A DNA stretch of 64,000 nt from an uncultured Flavihumibacter sp. (GTDB lineage: Bacteria; Bacteroidota; Bacteroidia; Chitinophagales; Chitinophagaceae): contig CABHOY010000038.1 of assembly GCA_902168105.1 (NCBI GenBank), forward strand, positions 124,001 to 188,000. Direction: 5' to 3'. The notes under the pieces are model-generated. The model was not told the DNA's origin. It searched no databases and was given only the letters and a program-made list of their open reading frames with translations. Made by a program: the position numbers and the translations under genes. Positions 51,851 to 60,700 of this stretch are shown here, piece by piece. The stretch's first letter is position 1. Each line of letters begins with the position of its first letter.

Positions 51851-52626
51851 AATTAAAATACATGGTTTTCGGATGCATTATGGTCATCCTCCTGCTGGCT
51901 ATTTCCATCGTCATCTTCTTTATCGTATATCAGAAAAGATTGTTAGCCCAGCAGATAAAACTGCAATCAGTGCAGCATGAGTATCAGCGTGAGTTATTAT
52001 CTTCCAGTATAACTGCACAGGAAAAAGAACGCGTCCGCATAGGACAGGACCTTCATGACGAAATAGGATCTTCTTTATCTACGATAAAGTTATTGATCAA
52101 TCAATTACATTATGCCGACCCTGAAAAAAATCCGGTCATTGCTAATATCAGGGAGATACTAAGCAATACCATTCATGATGTGAAAAATATTTCCCTGAAT
52201 CTTTATCCGTCGGTATTGACTAAATTTGGATTGGCGGAAGGCTTACAATATCTTGTTACTGTTTTGGCCCAGGCTTCTCCCATTGTATTTTCATTGGAAG
52301 CGGATGATATTACCGGACTAAATTATTCAGAAGAACTTGCGTTTTACCGGATAGCCCAGGAACTGTCCAATAATTCCATCAAACATTCAGGTGCTACGGA
52401 TGTTAACATCAGGTTATCACAGTCAACAACATTTATAGAATTATCAGTTAGTGACAATGGGCATGGATTTAATTATCCGGAGCTGAAACGAAACGGGCAA
52501 AAGGGCATCGGTCTCAAAAGTATAGAAGCACGTAAAGAGATGTTAAAAGCAGAAATGCGGATAGATTCATCTGTGGGGAATGGCACTTGTGTTGTAGTAA
52601 GGCTACCATTATTAAAGACATCGTAA
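51829..52626 (+). CDS. NarL-type sensor histidine kinase
   Basis: A 265-aa protein read from the ATG at 51829 (an upstream ATG at 51772 and a downstream one at 51862 are also in frame). One TM segment lies at about 13-33, followed by a coiled coil. The HisKA_3 dimerisation helix has 'ERVRIGQDLHDEIGSSLSTIK' with phospho-acceptor His76, and the HATPase_c domain shows 'NNSIKHSGATDV' (N box), 'SVSDNGHGF' (G1) and 'GIGLKSIEAR' (G2). It has no periplasmic domain, so signals may come through the membrane protein encoded upstream. It phosphorylates the regulator encoded ten bases downstream. Confidence 0.85.
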   Translation: MDKPKELELKYMVFGCIMVILLLAISIVIFFIVYQKRLLAQQIKLQSVQHEYQRELLSSSITAQEKERVRIGQDLHDEIGSSLSTIKLLINQLHYADPEKNPVIANIREILSNTIHDVKNISLNLYPSVLTKFGLAEGLQYLVTVLAQASPIVFSLEADDITGLNYSEELAFYRIAQELSNNSIKHSGATDVNIRLSQSTTFIELSVSDNGHGFNYPELKRNGQKGIGLKSIEARKEMLKAEMRIDSSVGNGTCVVVRLPLLKTS

Positions 52627-52636
52627 ATAAATACCT

Positions 52637-53299
52637 ATGACAGCTATCAGAATAGCCATCCTTGACGACCATAAACTCTTCAGACAGGGTATTAGTAATA
52701 TTCTGAAGACTTACCCTCAATTTCATATAATCATTGAAGCAGAGAGCTGTAAAGAGCTTTTAAATAAGATTACAGTCCAGCAACCGGATATAATACTCAT
52801 GGATATTGAAATGCCTGACACTGACGGCATGGAAAGCTGTAAACTGATATTGCACCAATACCCGCAAATGAAGATTATCGCATTGTCTATGCACTCCTCG
52901 GATAATTTCATCTTTCATATGATGAAATTAGGCGCCCGCAGTTATCTTAATAAAGATATTGACCAGGAGAGCCTGAAATACGCTATCGAGGAAGTTGCTT
53001 CGAAAGGATTTCATTTTACTGAGAATATTGCAAAAGCGATGTTAAGGGGAATAAAGACGAAATCGCCACAAAAGCCTTATCTAAACGGTAATACGCTCAC
53101 TCCACGGGAGAAGGAAGTACTCATATTAATCTGTAAAGGATTTACCAACAGTGAAATTGCTGCAAATCTATTTATAAGTACCCGCACGGTAGAAGGCCAC
53201 AGGCAACACCTCTTAGAAAAAATAGGCACTACAAATTCTGTAAGCCTTGCTGTTTTTGCCCTTAAATCGGGAATTGTGAGCGCAGACGAAATTGGATGA
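52637..53299 (+). CDS. LuxR/NarL-family response regulator
   Basis: A 220-aa protein. The receiver domain holds Asp10/Asp11 (LDDHK), phospho-acceptor Asp56 (LMDIEMPDTDG), a Ser and Lys pair later, and the GerE DNA-binding domain ('LTPREKEVLILICKGFTNSEIAANLFISTRTVEGHRQHLLEKIGT') ends the protein. It is the partner of the kinase encoded just upstream. Its position between lanA and the M13 peptidase makes those genes possible targets. Confidence 0.92.
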   Translation: MTAIRIAILDDHKLFRQGISNILKTYPQFHIIIEAESCKELLNKITVQQPDIILMDIEMPDTDGMESCKLILHQYPQMKIIALSMHSSDNFIFHMMKLGARSYLNKDIDQESLKYAIEEVASKGFHFTENIAKAMLRGIKTKSPQKPYLNGNTLTPREKEVLILICKGFTNSEIAANLFISTRTVEGHRQHLLEKIGTTNSVSLAVFALKSGIVSADEIG

Positions 53300-53527
53300 T
53301 ATTTTAATAAGTAGCCATAATGAAACCGGGGCTATTTCTTTATCCATTTCTTAATATTCGGATATTTCTACTAGTATACGCTACTTTCATTAGAAATATA
53401 TTATTTTCTATCCATTTATCAAAAAAGCGCGGATCGCGCAAATACAACTCCATATTTGATAAAGTATTAGATAGAAATGATATCTTTATCTATCATCCAA
53501 CATCATTTTTCCATCAATGTAATCTAT

Positions 53528-55543
53528 ATGAAAAACTGGCTCTTATTATCTGTTTTCCTGGTTTCTGTTGTTGCGTGCCAACAACGAACCAGCGAAAAAT
53601 CCTTTATTGCTATTGAAGGAATCGACTCAACCATCCAGCCGGGTGACAATTTTTATAATTACGTCAATTTAAAATGGTATGATACCGCACAAATACCACC
53701 CAGCCAGTCAGGCGTAGGTGCATACCGGTTCATGAATTATCAGCAACGTCTCAAGTTGCAGGGCATCCTTGATAGTGTATCAAAAAGTGATAATCCCCCT
53801 GGAAGCCTTGAACAGAAGATCGGTGATTTTTATGCTGCCGGAATGGATACCAATACCATCAATAAACGTGGCTTTGAGCCACTCACAACAGGATTGCAGC
53901 GGATCAATGCCATCTCCAGCATTACTGATATGCTTGCATTCATAGCGGAAGAAACCAAATTGTCAAACGTATCCCTTATTGATTTTCAAATTTTGCCTGA
54001 TCAGGAAAACAGTAGCATGAATATGGGACATATTTATCAAACTGGTATCGGCATGCCGGACAGGGACTATTACTTCAAGGCTGACACAGCCACCGTTGCT
54101 ATACAGCAAGCCTATAAAAAATACCTTGCAGATCTTTTTATGCTGACAGGAAGCGATGCTGCGTTAGCGCAAAAAAATGCGGTACTTGTTTATAATATCC
54201 AAACGCAGTTAGCAACGTCGCATAAAACCAATGTTGAGCTGCGGGACGTAAAAAGCAATTTCCATAAAGTCGCGCTGGCCGATTTAAATAAGCAACAACC
54301 TAATATAGGATGGGCGACTTTCTTCCAACATCTGGGAGCCACCTTGGATTCGCTGGATATAGCCCAACCAGGTTATTATGATAAATTAAACACTCTCGTC
54401 AAATCGATCCCCCTTGAGGATTGGAAAATATATCTGAGCGCGAATTATGTTAGTAATTATGCAGATTATCTCAGTACCCCTTTTGTGAATTCGCTCTTTG
54501 AATATAATAAATCGCTTACAGGGCAAACCGTGCAAAAAACGCGTGGCGAGATCATGTCAGGCGCGGTAGATAACTATCTCGGCCAGGCTTTGGGACAATT
54601 ATATACGAAACTATATTTCCCCGAGTCTGCCAAAAAGCGGATGTTAGAGCTGGTAAATAACCTGCAGAAGGCATTCTCTAATAGGGTCGATCAGCTGGAC
54701 TGGATGAGTGACAGCACCAAACAAAAAGCCAAGGAGAAATTATTTGCCATCACCAAAAAGATCGGATATCCCGATAAGTGGCGCGAATACAATAATGTAA
54801 CCGTGGTGAGGAATAAATATTTCGAAAATGTGGTATCAGCAGCCGCGAACAACTTCCTATATAACCTGGCCAAACTTGGGAAGCCAGTTGACAAAACCGA
54901 ATGGTTCACAACACCTTCTACGGTTACTGCTTATAACAATCCTTACGCCAACGAGATCGTATTCCCCGCCGGCATTCTGCAACCTCCTTACTTTGACAAT
55001 AATGCTGATGACGCCCTCAACTATGGTGGAATCGGTATGGTGATCGGGCATGAAATGACGCATACATTTGATGACCAGGGTGCTCAGTTTGATAAAAACG
55101 GTAACGTAAAAAGCTGGTGGACACCTCAGGACTATGAGAAATTTAAGGCCAAAACACAACAGGTTATTGACCTTTATAGTAAGTTCACCGTACTGGATAG
55201 CGTTCATATAAAAGGCGCGCTTACAGTAGGAGAAAATACAGCAGATATCAGCGGGGTTGCCGTAGCATATGATGCTTTTAAAATGACCAAACAAGGCCAG
55301 GATACAACGAAGATCGGCGGCTTTACACCCGACCAGCGATTTTTCTTTTCAATAGCCAGGATCTGGCGGGTGAAAATGAAAGACGAATACCTGCGTTACT
55401 GGATCAACAACGACCCACATTCTCCCCCAATATGGCGTGTAAATGGCCCACTGATGAACATCCCGGCCTTTTACTCAGCGTTTAATGTACAACCTGGAGA
55501 GACGATGTATCTGGACAAGGACAAACAGATCAAGATCTGGTAG
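53528..55543 (+). CDS. M13 (neprilysin-type) metallopeptidase lipoprotein
   Basis: A 671-aa protein from the ATG at 53528 (a frame starting at 53477 lacks a signal peptide at its N-terminus). The lipobox is SVVAC (Cys17). The mature enzyme shows the M13 N-domain 'QPGDNFYNYVNLKWYDTAQIPPSQSGVGAYRF', the zinc site HEMTH (His508/His512) with 'GMVIGHEMTHTFDDQGAQFDKNG', GENTAD (Glu569) and the typical C-terminal 'FFFSIARIWRVKMKDEYLRYWINNDPHSPPIWRVNGPLMNIPAFYSAFNV'. M13 enzymes cleave short peptides on the periplasmic side. It lies at the edge of the lanthipeptide island, so leader removal or self-protection is possible but unproven. Confidence 0.92.
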   Translation: MKNWLLLSVFLVSVVACQQRTSEKSFIAIEGIDSTIQPGDNFYNYVNLKWYDTAQIPPSQSGVGAYRFMNYQQRLKLQGILDSVSKSDNPPGSLEQKIGDFYAAGMDTNTINKRGFEPLTTGLQRINAISSITDMLAFIAEETKLSNVSLIDFQILPDQENSSMNMGHIYQTGIGMPDRDYYFKADTATVAIQQAYKKYLADLFMLTGSDAALAQKNAVLVYNIQTQLATSHKTNVELRDVKSNFHKVALADLNKQQPNIGWATFFQHLGATLDSLDIAQPGYYDKLNTLVKSIPLEDWKIYLSANYVSNYADYLSTPFVNSLFEYNKSLTGQTVQKTRGEIMSGAVDNYLGQALGQLYTKLYFPESAKKRMLELVNNLQKAFSNRVDQLDWMSDSTKQKAKEKLFAITKKIGYPDKWREYNNVTVVRNKYFENVVSAAANNFLYNLAKLGKPVDKTEWFTTPSTVTAYNNPYANEIVFPAGILQPPYFDNNADDALNYGGIGMVIGHEMTHTFDDQGAQFDKNGNVKSWWTPQDYEKFKAKTQQVIDLYSKFTVLDSVHIKGALTVGENTADISGVAVAYDAFKMTKQGQDTTKIGGFTPDQRFFFSIARIWRVKMKDEYLRYWINNDPHSPPIWRVNGPLMNIPAFYSAFNVQPGETMYLDKDKQIKIW

Positions 55544-55578
55544 GAACAAGATAATTAAATGCGTAGTGGAAAAATTTA

Positions 55579-55609
55579 AAGCCTTCTGAGATGATCAGAA
55601 GGCTTTTTT
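55579..55609 (+). terminator. Terminator after the M13 gene (copy C of the repeated hairpin)
   Basis: AAGCCTTCTGA (55579-55589) / TCAGAAGGCTT followed by T6. Same sequence family as the hairpin after tRNA-Ser. Confidence 0.88.
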
Positions 55610-55610
55610 A

Positions 55611-55678
55611 TGTGGCAGTTTTAGATAAATGGTTTTGATTGTAATGGGTTCAGAGACGAATCACTATATTCCGTAGGA
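55611..55678 (+). repeat. Decayed tRNA-Ser 3' copy at the far side of the island
   Basis: 'TGTGGCAGTTTTAGATAAATGG TTTTGATTGTAATGGGTTCAGAGACGAATCAC...' aligns colinearly with the partial tRNA-Ser copy at 45571-45640 (TGTGCGGCAGTCT...TTTTGACTGTAACAGGTTCGGGGGTTCGAATCC). It follows the same terminator hairpin. Many substitutions show that it is older. Confidence 0.7.
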
Positions 55679-55709
55679 AAAGCCTTCAGATAATGTCTGA
55701 AGACTTTTT
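55679..55709. terminator. Further hairpin of the same family
   Basis: AGCCTTCAGA (55681-55690) pairs with TCTGAAGACT (55696-55705) and a T run follows. It is a diverged relative of the tRNA-Ser terminator hairpin. Confidence 0.6.
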
Positions 55710-55788
55710 AGTTCAATAAATTATTTCACCGTCATTTTATTAGGAATCAAATTGAAAACCTATTTGTTTTCCTGAATTATGTCATCTA

Positions 55789-56937
55789 TCATTCTTCAGC
55801 CAATTCTTGCTCCAGATCAGCAATATCCGGCAATTGTGATTTTAACTCTTCGGGAATCGCCTTCGCCAGTTGATAATCAGCTACACCGATTGGATGGAGC
55901 ATTCCCTTAAGTGCATACTCAGCCAATATCTCATTCTTTCCCTTACATAACAATATACCGATAGTGTCGTTGTCTTCCGGGCCTTTCATCTGATCATTAA
56001 CAACATTAATATAAAAATTAAGCTGCCCGGTATCCCCTGCTTCAAAATCACGCGCCTTTAATTCGACAACCACATAGGCATACAAACGGGTATGGTAAAG
56101 GAGTAAATCTATATAAAAGTCCTGGCCACCTATTTCTACATGTACCTGTTTACCAATAAAGGCAAATCCTTTGCCGAGTTCCAACAAGAATTTGGTAATA
56201 TGATCGGTGAGTTGTTGTTCGATATTTCTTTCGTCGGCTTTCTCCTTTGTCTGTATGAAATCAAATATATATGGATCTTTTATGAGGTAATTGGCAAAAT
56301 CCGTCTGTGGCTCAGGTAGCGTTTTTGAGAAATTAGTAATCTTTTTTGCCATAACCTGTCGTTCAAAAAGACTACTGTCTATTTGCATTGCAAGTACATT
56401 ACGGCTATTACCATGTTCTATAGCATTGAGCATATACCAAAATCGCTTTCCCAGATGCGCAACTTTATCCATTAAAACTACATGATGCGACCACGTTATC
56501 CTGGCTATCACAGACTGAAAAAAAATGTTTTCCTCTAATTGCGCAACAGGTTGTTGCGCAATTTCAACTAATTGGTTATCAATCGACAAAAAAACATCAG
56601 CTGCATATTGTGTAAATACATCCGATGCACGTAACCTGCTCTCTAACTCTATAAATTGCCGCAAAATCTGTAGAGGATACGCTTCAGAAAATTGCTTCAT
56701 ATACAACAAATTTCTGGCTGAAAAACCTTTAATTGATGGATACTCTTTTCTGAGATCGGCAGATAATAGAGATATAATTTTCCCTCCCCACCCCTCCGCC
56801 TGTTGATGTTTAAGAATGAAATTCCCTAATTCCCAATATAAAAACAGCATATGCGTGTTTGCTGCTATAACAGTTTTCACCTGGGCCTGCTTTATTTTTT
56901 CCTTAACCTCAATGAGTAATAATCTATAATCTTCCAT
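55789..56937 (-). CDS. YhcG/DUF1016-family PDDEXK nuclease
   Basis: A 382-aa protein from the ATG at 56937. The N-terminal DUF1016 domain (about 1-165; 'YWELGNFILKHQQAEGWGGKIISLLSADLRKEYPSIKGFSARNLLYMKQFSEAYP') is followed by the nuclease domain: 'FLLELGKGFAFIGKQVHVEIGGQDFYIDLLLYHTRLYAYVVVELKARDFEAGDTGQLNFYINVVND', with the Asp and the E-x-K (VELKA) of PDDEXK enzymes. These proteins are linked to mobile DNA and phage-defence loci; a catalytic role in DNA transactions is inferred. The broken relative near 46 kb marks the other side of the island. Confidence 0.88.
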   Translation of the reverse strand: MEDYRLLLIEVKEKIKQAQVKTVIAANTHMLFLYWELGNFILKHQQAEGWGGKIISLLSADLRKEYPSIKGFSARNLLYMKQFSEAYPLQILRQFIELESRLRASDVFTQYAADVFLSIDNQLVEIAQQPVAQLEENIFFQSVIARITWSHHVVLMDKVAHLGKRFWYMLNAIEHGNSRNVLAMQIDSSLFERQVMAKKITNFSKTLPEPQTDFANYLIKDPYIFDFIQTKEKADERNIEQQLTDHITKFLLELGKGFAFIGKQVHVEIGGQDFYIDLLLYHTRLYAYVVVELKARDFEAGDTGQLNFYINVVNDQMKGPEDNDTIGILLCKGKNEILAEYALKGMLHPIGVADYQLAKAIPEELKSQLPDIADLEQELAEE

Positions 56938-57286
56938 AAAAACATTCAATTTTAACTGTCGTTTGTTTAATAGATAGCCGTAAGCATAATAAGTTTCCGA
57001 TATCTCGCGACTATTGGTAACTATAGATTCAAAAATAATCTGACCAAAATACTATAAAGCATTATCGTAAAAGATGAATAGAAATGAATGGATTAATCTG
57101 CATATAGAAAAATGAATGAATCAGCTTAATCATGTATATCTTTAATATAAGCGACGGAAAAAATAAGCCCTTCTGATTATCTCAGAAGGCTTTTTTTGCG
57201 CAGTTTAGATCGCTGCATAGCTACTTGAACCAGTAAAATCTTGTATCTTACTCCCTTTAATTAAACCCGCCAATCAACTATTGAAC
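56938..57286. other. Intergenic stretch with another copy of the repeated hairpin
   Basis: No gene is supported. At 57151-57197 lies 'GCGACGGAAAA...AAGCCCTTCTGATTATCTCAGAAGGCTTTTTTT', again with the GCGAC-GGAAAA lead-in found after tRNA-Ser. Confidence 0.6.
57166..57197 (+). terminator. Copy E of the repeated terminator hairpin
   Basis: AAGCCCTTCTGA / TCAGAAGGCTT with T7; nearest gene to its left is on the other strand, so it appears to be an inherited relic rather than a needed terminator. Confidence 0.75.
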
Positions 57287-57724
57287 ATGGATGTAGCCTT
57301 TACTTATGAGACTTCTATAGAGCTTGAAAGAAAGTTTTCAAACATACACGTCGATTCAACGCAGCTAAAATCCTATTTTGATGAAAAGAATTACGGAGAG
57401 CATCTAAAATCACTGATAATGGGTGTTGTCTGCATAAGTCCCAGGTTCGAGCAATTTTTCAAACCACGTAGGCCTAATTATCGTACAGAAGCGAAAACAT
57501 ACGTGCATCGTGGAGTGCAATTAACAACGCCAACCATGTATCTGACATTCGACCTTAAGCTGGATTTCGAAAAGTATCTGAATGCACAAGGTAAATTGCT
57601 ATTCGCACAGGACGCACTGGCCAATCTGGATACTATCGCCAAAGTCAAAAAAATAACGGACTTTGACTTACCCCGTTTCAAAGCTGACTTCGAACAGTTC
57701 TTCAAAGAAACCGGCTGGCTGTAA
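57287..57724 (+). CDS. Small hypothetical protein, possibly Imm44-like
   Basis: A 145-aa soluble protein from the ATG at 57287 (a TTG six bases upstream is ignored). The pattern 'LIMGVVCISPRFEQFFKPRRPNYRTEAKTY', 'PTMYLTFDLKLDFEKYLNAQGK' and 'DFDLPRFKADFEQFFKETGWL' is reminiscent of the Imm44 immunity family of polymorphic toxin systems. No toxin gene is in the window. The family assignment is from memory and uncertain. Confidence 0.55.
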   Translation: MDVAFTYETSIELERKFSNIHVDSTQLKSYFDEKNYGEHLKSLIMGVVCISPRFEQFFKPRRPNYRTEAKTYVHRGVQLTTPTMYLTFDLKLDFEKYLNAQGKLLFAQDALANLDTIAKVKKITDFDLPRFKADFEQFFKETGWL

Positions 57725-57747
57725 TGATGATGAATAGTCTTAACACG

Positions 57748-60700
57748 CTAATCTCCCTTCATCAAGTCATCCAAATGTTGCGTACCTGATTTCACTCTAC
57801 TATCAGCATATTCTTTAGGGCTAACTTTAAACTGCTGTAAAAAACACTTTGAGAAATAAGATGGAGAACTGAAGCCTGTCATATAAGCCACTTCCGCGAC
57901 CGTATGATCTCCGTCCACAAGAAGCTTAGCGGCATGTTTCAGCCTTACAAGTTTAATAAGTTCGTTAGGTACATACCCTGATAAGGATTTCAGTTTTTTA
58001 TGCAGATTAGAGCGGCTCATCGACATATTCCTGCTCAATTCCTCTACTGAAAGTTGCGGGTCTATAATACGTTCTTCAATAATGCTCACCACCTTTTCCA
58101 TGAACACTTTATCCCGGCTATTAGTGGTCAGCACACTGACGTCGCTGTTCGGTTGTTCCGAAAATTTCTGACGCAGGCTTTCCCGGGAGGTGATCAGGTT
58201 CTTTGCTACTGCCACAATATGCTTCCATTTAAATGGCTTCATTATATAGGCATCCGCACCAGCCTCTATGCCTTTGAGCTCTGATTCACTGTTGCCCCGG
58301 GCTGAGAGCAGTATGAAAGGGATATGGCTGTACTCGATATTGGTTTTCACCTTTAGACATAGTTCAAGCCCGTCCATCTCCGGCATCATGATATCAGAGA
58401 TCACCAGGTCAATGGAGTGCTCTTCTATGAGTTGCATAGCCGCTTTTCCGTTGGCCGCTTTCAACACATTGTAACCGGCACTCCGAAAACTTCCGGCAAG
58501 GAACGTTTTTATGGCCAAATCATCTTCCACGACAAGGACCACCGGTCTTTCATCTTCAATGATATCGTCGTCCTGGTTATGCTCCTGTTTAGCCGGCTGT
58601 TGCGTGCCGACCGGCAGCTCCAATGTAAAAATGGTCTTCTCCCCTTCCCTGCTTTCAACAAGCAGTTTTCCACCATGCTTATGGGCGAGAGAGCTGGCCA
58701 GGGCCAGGCCGATACCTGTGCCACCGGGATTACGGTCCTCCTGGTTCTTTCTGACAGTCGTAAAGAACTGTTTAAAGATATTCTTCAGGTCAGCTGCCGG
58801 AATACCCATGCCATCATCTTCCACGCTGATGCAAAGATGTGAAGTGCCGTCTTCTCCCACCATTTCATGAACGGTAATGCCCACCTTTTTCTTTGCATAC
58901 CTGAATGCGTTAATTAGGAGATTACTCAATATTTTATTTAACACCTCGGGATCTGCACGCAGCATTAAACTACTCGCCCGGAGACTCAATGTGAACTCAA
59001 GATCCTTCTGATAAGGCAGAGAAGAAAACCGGGAGTAGATGGACTGCACAAGTGATACCACTTCTACCTCTTCTTTCCGGATCTCGTAAGCATCACTTTC
59101 TATCCTCCGGAAGTCAAGTAACTGGTTCACCAGATCCATTAACCTCTCTGCATTCTCATCCATCACTACTAACTGTTGCTTTTCCTCCTGCTGCCACTTA
59201 TCCATAGACAACAGCTTTTCCAATGGCGCAATAATCAGCGATAACGGGGTTCTTATTTCATGCGCCATTACTGTGAAGAACTCGATCTTCCTGGCATAAA
59301 ATTCCTGTTCTTCCTTGTTCTTCAAACGTTCTATCCGTATCTGGTTCTTTCTCCTGATGTAACCGGATGAATAACGGTAAATGCCATAAGCCACCGCCAG
59401 CACTAATAATACAAAAATGATGTACGCCACCGTCGTTCTGTAGAACGGTGGTTTTATGATCACCTGCATTCTGGATTCAGCTACATCCCAGTTACTTTTT
59501 TCTTCAGTAGCTTTAACCTTGAACGTGTAAGTACCCGGAGACAGATTAGTATAAGTCGCCTTGCGCTGATCACCGACATAGTTCCAGTCTGCATCAAAAC
59601 CTTCCATCTTATAAGCATAGCTCAGCTTCTCCGGTGCGCTGAAATTAAGGGCTGCAAATTCAAAGCTGATAACCGACTGGTTATGCTGCAACACCAGCTT
59701 ACTGGTGTAATTGATCTGTTTTGACAGAGGCCCATCCTCCTGTACCGGCACATTTCTGTTGAACAGCTGGAAGTTTGTAAAAGATACCCGGACCTTATCT
59801 GTAACAGTGGATACCTTCTCAGGATAAAAAGCGTTGAAGCCCTTGATACCCCCGGCAAAGAGCTTGCCGTCAGACATCTTATAGAACGCCTTATAATTGA
59901 ACTGGCGGCTCTGAAGATTATCCTGTGGTGTAAAGTGCCTGGCTTTCTGTTTTGCAGGATCTATACTGTAAATACCATTATTCGTAGTTATCCAGATCAG
60001 TCCTGCATCATCCTGCCTGATACCATACACTATATTCGCATTAATGCCTGCTTTATCATTGTATGACGCAACCTGTTTTGTACGGAAATTATATTGATGC
60101 AAGCCACCGCCATCTGATCCTATCCAGAGGTTACCCTGATGATCGTCATAGAAACAGGTCAGCTTACTCATACCATCTGCCGGAACCTTACCCCATTGAT
60201 CGGTTTTTTTGTTATAAAATATCAGGCCATTGTTATAGGTAGCAAACCAGACCGTTTTATTGTCGTCTTCATAAATGTCGTAGACGATCGTATTGTCCAC
60301 ACCATCCTGCAACACCCGTGTAAAATCATGGCGTGCACTGTCAAACAGATCCAGTCCTTTATCTGTTCCGATCCACATACGCCCGTCTTTATCCTGGTAG
60401 ATGCAGAAAACGTTGTCACTGTTCAGGGAATGAATATCTGCAGGCTGATGGCGATAATAGATCACCTTACCAGTCCTGGGGTCAAGCACGTTCACACCGC
60501 CGGCGAAGAGCCCGATCCAGATGTCGCCCGCTTTATCCCTCAATAACGTGTGGATGTTATGATACGAGAGTTTTTGCTGGGTGGGCAAAAACGGATATTG
60601 TTGAAAGGTGCGTGTGGAGGTATTAAAATATTGCAGTCCGCCGTCTTCTGTGCCTATCCACAGCTTTCCTGGGCCATCTTCCAGGAAGCTACTCACAGCG

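Noticed and set aside
53320..53616. 98-codon frame upstream of the M13 peptidase
   Set aside because: It overlaps the signal peptide of the M13 gene in another frame and has no recognisable features.
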